A program made the translations under genes and the position numbers. Below, one piece after another: positions 56,067 through 64,000 of a DNA stretch of 64,000 nt (the first letter of the stretch is position 1; each line of letters opens with the position of its first letter). This DNA is from Methyloceanibacter caenitepidi (GTDB taxonomy: Bacteria > Pseudomonadota > Alphaproteobacteria > Rhizobiales > Methyloligellaceae), in contig NZ_AP014648.1 in NCBI RefSeq assembly GCF_000828475.1, forward strand, positions 2,429,400 to 2,493,399. Reading direction: 5' to 3'. The notes under the pieces are model-generated. The model worked only from the letters and a program-made list of their open reading frames with translations. It ran no database searches and was not told the origin of the DNA.

Positions 56067-56756
56067 CTAGGCCTCGTCGGTCGACAATTCTCCGTCGGCA
56101 GTTCCGGCGACGGGTCCACCGTTGAGCACCAGCGCGCTGGCAGGCCAGCGCGCCCCGAGCAGTCGCGACTTCGCAATGCGGGTCGTGCAGACCTTGTCGC
56201 TCTGGTTGCCGCCCAGCACATGGAAGGCCTTCGAGTCCTCGGCCTCGTAAAACCCGACGTGACCCTTCCAGCCGTTTCGGCTGCCCCTCCAGAAAACAAG
56301 AATAGCGCCGGGCTCGGGCTCGACTTTCTTGCCGAACTTGAGCCATTGGCGCGCACCCAACGGATTGTTCGGCAGTGGCTCCTTCGGCAGCGTCGCGGCG
56401 ACGCAGTGTCCGACGAACAGCCCGCACCACGCCACGTCGTCGCCGGGATAGTGGATGTCGAGATCGTCCGCCCAGTCCATGATGACCGGGTTGTTTGGGT
56501 CTCCGGCGAATTCCTTGGTGTTTCTGAGGCGCTCTGCCTCCTCGAACCACACGAGAGACGCGTCGTTCGACTCCTTTCCAGCGAGGGAAATCAGATGCCG
56601 CTCCGTGCGCGGATCGACGAGTCCCGTCAAGGGAAGACCGTGTTCTTCCTGAAACGCCTCGACAGCGTTGGCCGTCCTTCGTCCCCAGATTCCGTCGATG
56701 GGTCCAGGTTCGAATCCAAGCTTCTTCAAAGAGCGTTGAATGTTTCGCACGTTCAT
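56067..56756 (-). CDS. Peptidoglycan-binding NlpC/P60-like hydrolase (TIGR02594 type)
   Basis: A 229-residue protein. The N-terminal peptidoglycan-binding domain (MNVRNIQRSLKKLGFEPGPI, GIWGRRTANAVEAFQEEHGL) is joined to a C-terminal papain-like domain. The catalytic Cys is in DVAWCGLFVG and the His in WKGHVGFYEAED. Such enzymes cut peptide bonds in the cell wall and occur in phage-like and gene-transfer-agent contexts, but no phage genes lie nearby. There is no signal peptide. It stands alone between the P450 and ndk. Confidence 0.8.
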   Translation of the reverse strand: MNVRNIQRSLKKLGFEPGPIDGIWGRRTANAVEAFQEEHGLPLTGLVDPRTERHLISLAGKESNDASLVWFEEAERLRNTKEFAGDPNNPVIMDWADDLDIHYPGDDVAWCGLFVGHCVAATLPKEPLPNNPLGARQWLKFGKKVEPEPGAILVFWRGSRNGWKGHVGFYEAEDSKAFHVLGGNQSDKVCTTRIAKSRLLGARWPASALVLNGGPVAGTADGELSTDEA

Positions 56757-56827
56757 GACGCATACTCCCCTAAAGATCGCATATGTGCGACATGCTCTCT
56801 CTATGGTTGTACTATGTCAAGACACGC

Positions 56828-56861
56828 AAAAAGGTCTCTGGAGCGGTCAACTCCAGAGGCC
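56828..56861 (-). terminator. Rho-independent terminator after ndk
   Basis: On the minus strand GCCTCTGGAG and CTCCAGAGAC form a stem with a 7-base loop TTGACCG, followed by CTTTTT. It begins about 60 bp past the ndk stop codon. It also separates ndk from the hydrolase gene start at 56756. Confidence 0.85.
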
Positions 56862-56921
56862 TGCTGAGAAATAAGGTTAACTTCTCCTTACGCCGATGCC
56901 GGCGCAGGGAGAGGAGTGCCC

Positions 56922-57344
56922 CTAGCCGACGATCTCGCTCTTCTTGAAGAGAAGATCGATTTCGCGCTTGGCGCTCTCGGGGCTATCGGAACCGTGCACG
57001 GAGTTGCGCTGCAGGTTCACGGCGAAGTCCTTGCGGATCGTGCCGGGATCGGCATCGACCGGGTTGGTCGCGCCCATTACGAGACGGTTGCGCTTGATCG
57101 CGTCTTCGCCCTCAAGCACCTGTACAACGATGGGACCGGAAATCATGAACTGCACCAGCTCGTCGAAGAAGTCGCGCTTCTTGTGCATCTCGTAGAATTC
57201 TTCGGCCTGCTTCTTCTTCCACCAGACCCGCTTCTGCGCGACCACCCGAAGGCCGGCGCCTTCGAGGCGCGCCACGATCAGCCCTGTAATATTGCGCTCG
57301 GTCGCGTCGGGCTTGATGATCGAGAGCGTACGTTCGATGGTCAT
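56922..57344 (-). CDS. ndk: Nucleoside diphosphate kinase
   Basis: Balances NTP pools by phosphate transfer through a His intermediate. The 140-residue chain is standard: [20 protein letters not shown], the active-site His in [16 protein letters not shown], and [15 protein letters not shown]. An AAGGA site lies upstream of the ATG. A clear terminator follows, so it is a monocistronic unit. Confidence 0.97.
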   Translation of the reverse strand: MTIERTLSIIKPDATERNITGLIVARLEGAGLRVVAQKRVWWKKKQAEEFYEMHKKRDFFDELVQFMISGPIVVQVLEGEDAIKRNRLVMGATNPVDADPGTIRKDFAVNLQRNSVHGSDSPESAKREIDLLFKKSEIVG

Positions 57345-57505
57345 TATTTCAGTCCTTCTAGTCTCTGATTCTTCAGTATTTTCAAATGTTGGCCGGGCTT
57401 ATAGCCACCGGTCATGACAGCCACAAGGCGCGGGCGCATTATCAATTAGTGTGTGATAAGAAAGCCTCAGATGCGTTGCCCATGTAACGCAGCGAGGATG
57501 ATGCG

Positions 57506-57856
57506 ATGCTCTATGCCACGATCAAGGTTCTTCTGACGAGCGTCCTTGTGGTCGCAGTCTCCGAGGCGGCCAAACGCAGCGCACTCTTCGGTGCACTGAT
57601 CGCTTCGGTACCCCTCACCTCGGTCCTGGCCATGATCTGGCTCTACGCCGAAACCGGGGACACGGAGAAGATTGCACGCCTTTCCACCGGCATTTTCTGG
57701 TTGGTGCTGCCCTCGCTGGTCTTATTCGTCAGCCTGCCCCTCTTTTTGCGCGCCGGCTTGGGCTTCCCCATCAGCCTGACCGCAGCAGTAGCCCTGACCG
57801 TCGGAGCCTATTTCGCCATGCTCTATGTCTTGGGACTCGCAGGTATCGAGATCTAG
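57506..57856 (+). CDS. DUF3147 small membrane protein
   Basis: A 116-residue protein with four membrane helices and short loops. IKVLLTSVLVVAVSEAAKRS and ALIASVPLTSVLAMIWLYAE resemble DUF3147. The family has no known function. A GAGG ribosome site precedes the ATG at 57506. It converges with holC 22 bp away. Confidence 0.75.
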   Translation: MLYATIKVLLTSVLVVAVSEAAKRSALFGALIASVPLTSVLAMIWLYAETGDTEKIARLSTGIFWLVLPSLVLFVSLPLFLRAGLGFPISLTAAVALTVGAYFAMLYVLGLAGIEI

Positions 57857-57878
57857 GCAGCCCAAGCGCTCCGCCCTG

Positions 57879-58337
57879 TCAGGCCTTCTGCTGCCACCGG
57901 CCCCCCTCGTCCTGCTGCCAATAGCTCACGGACAGGCCCTCATCCTTGGCCGCCGCCCAGGCTGCGCGCGCTCTGGCAACGGCATCCGGATCGTGGCCGT
58001 CGAAGATATGAACCACGCGCGCATAGCCGCTCGTCGCCTCCAGACTCGCTCCATCCACCAGGAAGCGGACATTCGCGCCATTCGGATTGGAGTCCGAGTC
58101 GGTGAGATAGACGGGCTGCGCCGTGGGAGCGCCGTCCGCATCGGTGCCATGGGGCAGGAAGCTGTCCTCCCGAAAGGTCCACAGTAGCGTATTGAGCGCC
58201 TCGACCCGCTCGAGGCTCGCGGCCTGAACGGCCGCCCGCCAGCCGCGCTCCAACGACCGCTCCAGCAGTGCCGGCAGCACCTGCTCCAGCGTGCGGCTTT
58301 CCAGATGATAGAAGTACACCTCCGTCTCGCCGCTCAT
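57879..58337 (-). CDS. holC: DNA polymerase III chi subunit
   Basis: The chi subunit links the clamp loader to SSB during replication. The family start EVYFYHLESRTLEQVLPALL and the WTFREDSFLPHG and PVYLTDSDSNPNGANVRFLV blocks are clear. The 152 residues are normal. Of two adjacent start codons (GTG 58340, ATG 58337) the ATG is chosen. It lies 27 bp downstream of der on the same strand and may be co-transcribed. Confidence 0.9.
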   Translation of the reverse strand: MSGETEVYFYHLESRTLEQVLPALLERSLERGWRAAVQAASLERVEALNTLLWTFREDSFLPHGTDADGAPTAQPVYLTDSDSNPNGANVRFLVDGASLEATSGYARVVHIFDGHDPDAVARARAAWAAAKDEGLSVSYWQQDEGGRWQQKA

Positions 58338-58364
58338 CACACATTCGCCATCGGGATCTTGCCG

Positions 58365-59735
58365 TTACGACTTGGACTTCACGTATGGATTGTTGCCCTT
58401 CCGCAAGTTGAACCGGATCGGCACGCCGGGCAAATCGAATGTCTCGCGCAGACCGTTCACGAGATACCGGACATAGGAGTCCGGCAGCGCTTTGGGCTGG
58501 GAACAGAAGGCGACGAAGGTGGGCGGCCGCGCATTGGCCTGGGTCATGTAACGGATCTTGAGCCGGCGCCCCGCAACGGCTGGCGGGGTGTGCGCATCGA
58601 TCATGGCCGCAAGCCACTCGTTGAGAGCTGCCGTCGGCAGACGCTTGTTCCAAACCTCATCGGCGGCGAGCACGGCGTCCATAAGCCGGTCGACGCCCTT
58701 GCCGCTCTGCGCCGACAGAGTCACCAAGGACACGCCTTTGACTTGAGGCAGCAGGCGCTGGCACATCTCGCGCAACTCGGCGAGTCGCGCCTGCTTGTCC
58801 TCCACGAGATCCCATTTGTTGACGGCGATGACGAGCGCGCGGCCTTCGCGGACAATCAAGTCCGCGATCTGCAGGTCCTGCTTCTCGAAGGGCTGCTCGG
58901 CATCGAGCAACAACACGACGACCTCGGCAAACTTGATCGCCCGCAGCGTATCGCCGACCGATAGCACCTCTGCGCGCGCCTCGATGCGAGCCTTGCGCCG
59001 GAGACCAGCGGTATCGAACACGCGCAACCGCCGCGACCCCCATTCGATCTCCGAGGCGATGGCATCGCGCGTGATCCCGGCCTCAGGTCCCGTGATCATC
59101 CGATCCTCGCCGAGAAGCGCATTGACCAGGGTGGATTTACCCACGTTCGGCCGTCCGGCGATAGCGATCCTTAAAGGGTACACACCCTCTTCGTCCGGCT
59201 CACCCTCCTCAGGCGCCCCGTCCTCGCCTGCTTCGGCTTGCGCATTGCGGTAGGCCTCCGCGATCGCCTCCGTCACGTCGCCGACGCCGAGACCGTGCTC
59301 GGCGGACATGGCCAGCGGCTCACCGAGCCCCAACGAGTAGGCCTCGTAGAATCCCGGCTCCGCGGCCCGGCCTTCCGACTTGTTGGCCGCGAGCACCACG
59401 GCCTTGCCGTGCTTGCGCACCAGATCGCCGAAAATCTCGTCCGCCGCCGTAACGCCCGTGCGCGCATCGATCACAAAGAGAACGAGATCCGCCTGCTCGA
59501 TGGCCGCTTCGGTCTGAAGCCGCATCCGCGCGGTCAGCCCTTCGTCGCCCGACTCGAGGCCTGCGGTGTCGATGAGCGTCATCGGAAGGCCTTCGATGAC
59601 GACGTCGGCTTCGCGGCGGTCACGCGTGAGGCCCGGCTGATCGTCGACCAGCGCAAGCTTCTTGCCTACGAGCCGGTTGAACAGCGTGGATTTGCCGACA
59701 TTCGGCCGTCCGACAATGGCGACAGTAAAAGGCAT
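58365..59735 (-). CDS. der: Der (EngA) ribosome-assembly GTPase
   Basis: A double GTPase essential for 50S maturation. Both P-loops are intact ([17 protein letters not shown] and [18 protein letters not shown]), with NKSE and NKWD specificity motifs and a C-terminal KH-like domain ([20 protein letters not shown]). An acidic insert ([15 protein letters not shown]) joins the two domains. Length (456 aa) is normal. It lies between the YfgM-like gene and holC. Confidence 0.97.
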   Translation of the reverse strand: MPFTVAIVGRPNVGKSTLFNRLVGKKLALVDDQPGLTRDRREADVVIEGLPMTLIDTAGLESGDEGLTARMRLQTEAAIEQADLVLFVIDARTGVTAADEIFGDLVRKHGKAVVLAANKSEGRAAEPGFYEAYSLGLGEPLAMSAEHGLGVGDVTEAIAEAYRNAQAEAGEDGAPEEGEPDEEGVYPLRIAIAGRPNVGKSTLVNALLGEDRMITGPEAGITRDAIASEIEWGSRRLRVFDTAGLRRKARIEARAEVLSVGDTLRAIKFAEVVVLLLDAEQPFEKQDLQIADLIVREGRALVIAVNKWDLVEDKQARLAELREMCQRLLPQVKGVSLVTLSAQSGKGVDRLMDAVLAADEVWNKRLPTAALNEWLAAMIDAHTPPAVAGRRLKIRYMTQANARPPTFVAFCSQPKALPDSYVRYLVNGLRETFDLPGVPIRFNLRKGNNPYVKSKS

Positions 59736-59845
59736 GGCTGAGCGATCGCGGGATCCGGTGTTTCAGATGAAGGAGCACAAAGGATGCAGCACACGCAAGC
59801 AACGACAGCCAGAATGACGGTGTGGCTTGCGCCCCGCCAGAGACG

Positions 59846-60604
59846 CTAGTTGGTCGTCGCTTCGCTCGCCTCGGCGTCGTCGGACTTGGCATCGCCCGCA
59901 CCGGCGTCGCCGGACTTGGTGTCGTCCGCCTTCGTGTCCGGGGCCGTCGCCGTCTGGCTGACAATGAGGGCGAGCAAGACGTTGGCGCGGTCGCGCATGT
60001 TACGCGGGGTCCCGGCGTCGACCAGCAAGGCGCTGAACTGATCCTCCGCGGCCTTCAGATCTCCGTTCTGATAGGCCGACAGGCCCAGCAGCTCCTTCGC
60101 CGAAAAGCGCCAAGCGCTCTTGCCGCTCGCGAGACCATCGAGGCGCTTCTGCATCTCGGCGTAGTCCGCCTGATCGAGCCGGAGCGTCGCGGCCTGTAAC
60201 GTCGCCAGGCCCTTCAGAATAGCGTCGACGCGGCGATCCTTGGCCAGCGCTTCGTAGGACTCGACCGCCTTGTCCGTCTCGCCGGCCTTGGCCTGGCTCG
60301 ATGCAAGCTGGAACCGTGACAGAATGGCGTAACCCGACGGGCCATCCTTGACCAACTCTTCGAACGCCTCGGTTGCCTTCTCCTGCTCGTTGGCGTTCTT
60401 CAGGGCCACCGCCGCGGTAAAGGCGTCGCCCGCCGTCTCGGCTTCGCTCTCCTGGACGTACTTCCAAATATTGTAGGCCGCCGCACCAACGATGAGCGCC
60501 ACGGCGAGGCCGATGACATAGACGCCGAACCTGTCCCAAAGCGCCCTGTAGCGCTCCTGCCGAACCGCCTCGTCGACCTCGCGAATGAAACTGTTGTCAG
60601 TCAT
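59846..60604 (-). CDS. YfgM-like membrane-anchored TPR protein
   Basis: A 252-residue protein with a short cytoplasmic start (SFIREVDEAVRQERYRALWD), one membrane helix (GVYVIGLAVALIVGAAAYNI) and a periplasmic TPR-like region. In E. coli YfgM works near SecYEG and PpiD with exported proteins. The last 30 residues are an Asp/Ala-rich repeat tail (DTKADDTKSGDAGAGDAK). It lies 110 bp upstream of der on the same strand, a layout shared with many rhizobia. Confidence 0.85.
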   Translation of the reverse strand: MTDNSFIREVDEAVRQERYRALWDRFGVYVIGLAVALIVGAAAYNIWKYVQESEAETAGDAFTAAVALKNANEQEKATEAFEELVKDGPSGYAILSRFQLASSQAKAGETDKAVESYEALAKDRRVDAILKGLATLQAATLRLDQADYAEMQKRLDGLASGKSAWRFSAKELLGLSAYQNGDLKAAEDQFSALLVDAGTPRNMRDRANVLLALIVSQTATAPDTKADDTKSGDAGAGDAKSDDAEASEATTN

Positions 60605-60787
60605 AGGGTTAAGAGCTCTTTCGGCTTTCTTCGTCGGCGCTGGCGCGCGGTTGTGCGGGGCTGCTGCGGAACCGGACGGATCGTCCGGTCTAACCCACGC
60701 CGTATAGTGAAGCCCGCTTGCTGGCGCAAGACTGAATGCCGCAGGCCAGTGTGCGCAGCCTCGCTGATCGCCACCGAACCAAAAAGG
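60605..60787 (-). promoter_or_regulatory. panB to YfgM-like intergenic region with a small perfect hairpin
   Basis: ACCGGACG and CGTCCGGT pair perfectly over 8 bp around GAT (60671-60689). No T-run follows on either strand, so it is not a standard terminator. It lies between two same-strand genes and could be a leader element of the YfgM-like gene or a random repeat. Confidence 0.3.
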
Positions 60788-61648
60788 TTAACTAACTGAC
60801 ATCTTGAACCTTTTCAGGGCCTCGGGAACCTCTTCCAGCGTGGAATAGGTATGCTCCTCGGCTGGGAAGGCCCGCGCGCGCACGTCTCGCGCATAGGCTT
60901 TCACCGCCCCTTCCACGGCAGTCCGCAGCTCGGCGTATTCTTTCACGAACTTCGGCACCCTCGGGGAGAGCCCAAGCATGTCTTCCAGCACCAGCACCTG
61001 CCCGTCGCACTCAGGCGACGCGCCAATGCCGATTGTCGGGATCGGCACCTCTTGCGTGATACGCGCTGCCAGTCCTTCGGCCACGGCTTCGATCACCATT
61101 GCAAATGCACCCGCCTCGGCCACGGCCTGTGCATCCTTTTCGAAGCGGGCCCATTCGGCCTGGCGCCTGCCGCGGGCCGCGAAGCCACCGAGTTGATTGA
61201 CCGCCTGCGGCGTCATGCCGATATGGGCCATCACCGGAATGCCGCGCGCCGTCAGGAAGGCGATCGTCTCGGCCATCTGCACGCCGCCTTCGAGCTTCAC
61301 CGCACCGCAGCCCGTCTCCTTCATGACGCGGGCCGCGTTCCGGAAAGCCATGGCGGGGCTCTCTTCATAAGAACCGAAGGGCATATCGACGACAACCAGC
61401 GCTCGCTCCGAACCGCGCACGACGGCTTGGGCATGCGCGATCATCAGATCGAGCGGTACCGGCACGGTTGTCTCCAACCCGTGCATGACCATGCCGAGCG
61501 AGTCGCCCACCATGAGAATGTCCACATGCGGGTCGACCAGCGCGGCCGACTGCGCATGGTACGACGTCAGCACGACAATAGGCTCGCCGCCCTTGCGCGC
61601 GGCGATCTCCGGCGCGGTGATGCGCTTGATGGTGCTCTGATGCGACAC
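60788..61648 (-). CDS. panB: 3-methyl-2-oxobutanoate hydroxymethyltransferase
   Basis: Makes ketopantoate from alpha-ketoisovalerate and methylene-tetrahydrofolate in coenzyme A synthesis. The TIM-barrel signature blocks are clear: [61 protein letters not shown] and [11 protein letters not shown]. The start is GTG at 61648 with an AAGG site. Length (286 aa) is typical. No panC is nearby. Confidence 0.96.
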   Translation of the reverse strand: MSHQSTIKRITAPEIAARKGGEPIVVLTSYHAQSAALVDPHVDILMVGDSLGMVMHGLETTVPVPLDLMIAHAQAVVRGSERALVVVDMPFGSYEESPAMAFRNAARVMKETGCGAVKLEGGVQMAETIAFLTARGIPVMAHIGMTPQAVNQLGGFAARGRRQAEWARFEKDAQAVAEAGAFAMVIEAVAEGLAARITQEVPIPTIGIGASPECDGQVLVLEDMLGLSPRVPKFVKEYAELRTAVEGAVKAYARDVRARAFPAEEHTYSTLEEVPEALKRFKMSVS

Positions 61649-61771
61649 GAGCCTTATCCTCGCAAGTTCCAGTGTTTAGAGCGTCTTATTCCATACACAT
61701 AAGGATTTGTGCAGCGCAATGACAGGCCTTGGTGAAAAGGCCGCCCTTGGCCCAAAGTGCTACATCACGCC

Positions 61772-62344
61772 CTACATAGGCACTACCACCTTGCCGATCA
61801 GCAATGGGTGCAGCCACAGCAGGAAGACAACGTAGAACACGATGCCGAGCACCACGGCGATGATGTCGTTGCGCGGGCTTCCTGGCCCCGGCGTTTCGAT
61901 CAGCTCAGTCGGCTGGCGGTGCTTGAGCGCGATCCGGTCATAGACCGCATAGGCGAGAAACGATCCGAACAGGATAATGCCGGCCAGATCGCCATTGGCC
62001 AGCAGATGCGCCAGCGCCCAGGTCTTAATCGCGGTCAGCATGGGATGCTTCACAACCGCTTTGATGCGCCCCGGCACATAGGCGGCCACCAGCAAAATGA
62101 AGGCCGGCAACATCAGCAGCATCGCCAGATGGCGCATCCAGACCGGCGGCGTCCAAATGGGAATGATGGGCGCCGAGGCGAACCCATAGACGAGCAGGAT
62201 GAAACCCAGGATCGAGGCCACCGAGAAGAAGGCCTTGTAGCCGTTCTCGCCGAGCTTCTCGATCAACCCTTCGCGGACGCCCCTGAACGTGGGCAGCAGA
62301 TGAATACCCAGAAAGACAACGATGCCGATAATAAGCAGCGCCAT
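61772..62344 (-). CDS. NnrU family membrane protein
   Basis: A 190-residue protein with five or six helices. LIIGIVVFLGIHLLPTFRGV and the later KHPMLTAIKTWALAHLLANG and AYAVYDRIALKHRQP blocks match NnrU, first named in denitrification clusters and related to isoprenylcysteine methyltransferase-like folds. No denitrification genes are here, so a more general membrane role is likely. A GGGAGG site precedes the ATG. Confidence 0.88.
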   Translation of the reverse strand: MALLIIGIVVFLGIHLLPTFRGVREGLIEKLGENGYKAFFSVASILGFILLVYGFASAPIIPIWTPPVWMRHLAMLLMLPAFILLVAAYVPGRIKAVVKHPMLTAIKTWALAHLLANGDLAGIILFGSFLAYAVYDRIALKHRQPTELIETPGPGSPRNDIIAVVLGIVFYVVFLLWLHPLLIGKVVVPM

Positions 62345-62459
62345 GGCAAACCTCCCTCAATCTCGCGGGGACCCTACCACGCAGGTCTAGGTGAGGCGAT
62401 GAACGGATTACCGCAGTTCACGACCGCGAGCTGACGTGAGTCAGTGCCGCGCGTTGCCA

Positions 62460-63431
62460 TTACCGCCCAACGAGCGGTGCGACGACTTCGATCCGGTCCG
62501 TAAACACGCCACCCGAATAGCCCTTGGGCAGCCGGGCAAGGTCGCCCTCGGTATCAATCCCCGTGGACCAACCGCCATGGTAATCGCCCTGGACGAAGAC
62601 GCGAGAGCCCACACTGTCCATGCGATTGAGAAAGAGGTTCGGCCACCCCCACAGCCAGGGCGCCACGTTGAGCGGGACGGCGACCAATGTGTGCCGGCAT
62701 GCGTCGGGAACATAGCCCGACCAGCCAAGTGCCATGTAACGCAAGAGACAGGCCTTCGCGGAAGCTTTAGATAAGGCACGAACGCCGGGCACCTTTTCGC
62801 GCAAGGAGGCGAGCGCCTCTTCGCTGCCATAAACCATCAGGCGATTCCGCTGTGCGCGTGGCAGCTGAGCAAGCCGATCGCCGAGCATGGCTCCTTCCTG
62901 CGCATCCGCGCTCTTAACATTGATGAGGAAGTCGCGGTCAGGAAACCGAGTCAGAACCTCATCGAGGCTCGGCATCATCCCTATACCCTTTCCACGAAAG
63001 GGAAACGTCTTTCCGCCGTCGGCCGTGTAGCCGTAGCCGATATCCAGAGCCTTCAATTGCTGCATGCTGTGGTCGCGGGTGACTCCCTGACCGTTCGTGC
63101 GGCAATCGAGCGTCCAGTCATGGAACACGGCAAACTTCCCGTCAGTGGTAGGGTGCACGTCGAACTCGACCGCGTCGGCGCCTAGATCGAAGGCTGCCTG
63201 CATCGAGGCGATCGTGTTCTCGAGATACGCATGGTCGGTCGGCAGCATGTGCGCCGCCGTGCACGTATCCGCCTTGAGATCCTTGCGATCGAAATTCTGC
63301 GCAAGTCCACGATGGGCCAGCAATGTGGGCGTCCCCGGCGGACGGTTGGCGAACGTCGTCGCGTTGTTCACGTAGACGAACACCATGGTCGCGACGAGCG
63401 CCAGCAGACTGTAGATGATAATTTTCCGCAT
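62460..63431 (-). CDS. Glycerophosphodiester phosphodiesterase
   Basis: A 323-residue GDPD-family enzyme with one N-terminal membrane anchor (MRKIIIYSLLALVATMVFVY). The catalytic set is seen in LLAHRGLAQ (His-Arg), GADAVEFDVHPTTDGKFAVF (Glu, Asp) and FHDWTLDCRTNG (His). It should hydrolyse glycerophosphodiesters outside the cytoplasm to glycerol 3-phosphate and an alcohol. It stands alone. A link to glpK at 7954 is metabolic only. Confidence 0.9.
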   Translation of the reverse strand: MRKIIIYSLLALVATMVFVYVNNATTFANRPPGTPTLLAHRGLAQNFDRKDLKADTCTAAHMLPTDHAYLENTIASMQAAFDLGADAVEFDVHPTTDGKFAVFHDWTLDCRTNGQGVTRDHSMQQLKALDIGYGYTADGGKTFPFRGKGIGMMPSLDEVLTRFPDRDFLINVKSADAQEGAMLGDRLAQLPRAQRNRLMVYGSEEALASLREKVPGVRALSKASAKACLLRYMALGWSGYVPDACRHTLVAVPLNVAPWLWGWPNLFLNRMDSVGSRVFVQGDYHGGWSTGIDTEGDLARLPKGYSGGVFTDRIEVVAPLVGR

Positions 63432-63503
63432 CGACTCAAACAGAACTGGACGGGAGCCTGTCTAAAGCCTTGTCACAGCTCAGACAACCCATGCGGCAAC
63501 AGC

Positions 63504-63998
63504 TTACCCCGACCTGCAGACGGGCAACGGGCGCGGCGGCGGGCTGGGGTGTGCCTTTCTATACTTGGCGATGATCGGCTCGAGTTTTTCCTTCGGCCAG
63601 AACATCGGCGAACCGATCTCACGCAAACATGTGGCGTTCCAATAGAGCCCGGCGCTCGACAGGCTCTTGCCCGCCTTCTTCGCCTCTCGCACGGCTTCGA
63701 TGTCGCGCGACTCCGGATAGATGTAGACCGTCGTCGGACGATCCTTGATCATGTCCACGATCAGCTCGGAGTCTTCGGGCGTCCAGCTCGTGCAGCCATT
63801 GCTGCGGCCGGAGCTGTAATTCAAGAGATTGCCATAGGGGACGTATCCCTTCTCGTTCGCATAGGGGCTGTCGGGGTTCTTGCGCAGGCACATGCCCCGC
63901 AACAGCACGGCGGAGTGGCCTCCGATGGCCCGCTCCCGCGCATTGGCCGTGTCCCCCTCCCCTTCAAACTGCACGAAAGCGCGCAGGAGCGGCACCGA
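63504..63998 (-). CDS. Murein L,D-transpeptidase catalytic-domain protein (5' end outside window)
   Basis: The C-terminal part of a cell-wall enzyme. The segment GYVPYGNLLNYSSGRSNGCTSW matches the catalytic loop of YkuD_2-type L,D-transpeptidases, with Cys as nucleophile in SNGC, followed by a VDMIKDRPTTVYIYPES strand. The reading frame stays open to the window end, and an apparent GTG at 63995 is not a real start. The Pro-rich end (HPSPPPRPLPVCRSG) is short and variable. The family assignment is tentative. Confidence 0.65.
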   Translation of the reverse strand, partial: SVPLLRAFVQFEGEGDTANARERAIGGHSAVLLRGMCLRKNPDSPYANEKGYVPYGNLLNYSSGRSNGCTSWTPEDSELIVDMIKDRPTTVYIYPESRDIEAVREAKKAGKSLSSAGLYWNATCLREIGSPMFWPKEKLEPIIAKYRKAHPSPPPRPLPVCRSG

Positions 63999-64000
63999 CT

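Overview
The window is a stretch of high-GC, gene-dense bacterial chromosome with short intergenic gaps. It most resembles an alphaproteobacterium of the Hyphomicrobiales (Rhizobiales). Pointers are an HdaA-type DnaA regulator beside ppk/ppx, a fused A+B subunit in the Mrp antiporter, a BTLCP cysteine peptidase beside a PilZ protein, cysE followed by a DUF3126 gene, and the order thrS-yidD-cupin-NifU-like/folE-hisI-patatin. The genus cannot be fixed from the sequence; a Hyphomicrobiaceae/Methyloceanibacter-like organism is only a guess. I see no insertion sequence, prophage, CRISPR array or rRNA operon. The DNA reads as ordinary core chromosome with a few acquired or decaying patches.

Region 1 (1-11.9 kb) is rich in signalling and redox genes: the 3' part of a CHASE2 class III adenylate cyclase, a DUF3307 membrane protein, a HemG-like flavodoxin, a small cytochrome c, a membrane diguanylate cyclase, and a SulP transporter fused to STAS and cyclic-nucleotide-binding domains. 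Then come a divergent Aat-type aminoacyl transferase, glpK, cutA, nadK, a flavin reductase and a nitroreductase.

Region 2 (12-28 kb) starts with a secreted VWA-like protein. Next is the core block thrS, yidD, cupin, NifU-like, folE, hisI, patatin, CBS protein and rhomboid protease. A PAS / double-PilZ / BTLCP group suggests c-di-GMP-linked surface control. It ends with cysE-DUF3126, an alpha/beta hydrolase, a CHCC zinc-finger protein, an FAD monooxygenase and a MAPEG protein.

Region 3 (28.2-34.2 kb) is a complete six-gene Mrp Na+/H+ antiporter operon (fused AB, then C, D, E, F, G). It is followed by an ABM-fold protein, a stand-alone molybdopterin oxidoreductase, two small uncharacterised genes, a tRNA-Leu(UAA) and a ceramidase-like membrane protein with a long EPEAK-repeat tail.

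Region 4 (39.6-54.4 kb) contains a decayed copy of the aspS 3' end, a DUF2254 membrane protein, intact aspS, rnd, DUF2905, cbpM-dnaJ, ppx-ppk, hdaA, a CDP-alcohol phosphatidyltransferase, a DUF2066 protein and divergent purM-purN. The DUF2254 gene lies exactly between the relic and the intact aspS terminus, which points to an insertion that duplicated the gene end.

Region 5 (54.6-64 kb) has a cytochrome P450, a peptidoglycan-binding NlpC/P60-like hydrolase, ndk, a DUF3147 protein, a panB / YfgM-like / der / holC set, an NnrU-family protein, a glycerophosphodiester phosphodiesterase, and an L,D-transpeptidase-like gene cut by the window end.

No clearly new multi-gene system is evident. The best leads are the aspS relic with its DUF2254 insertion, the cyclase and cNMP-binding SulP neighbourhood, the PAS/PilZ/BTLCP group, and several proteins with altered key residues (Aat-like, NifU-like, VWA-like).
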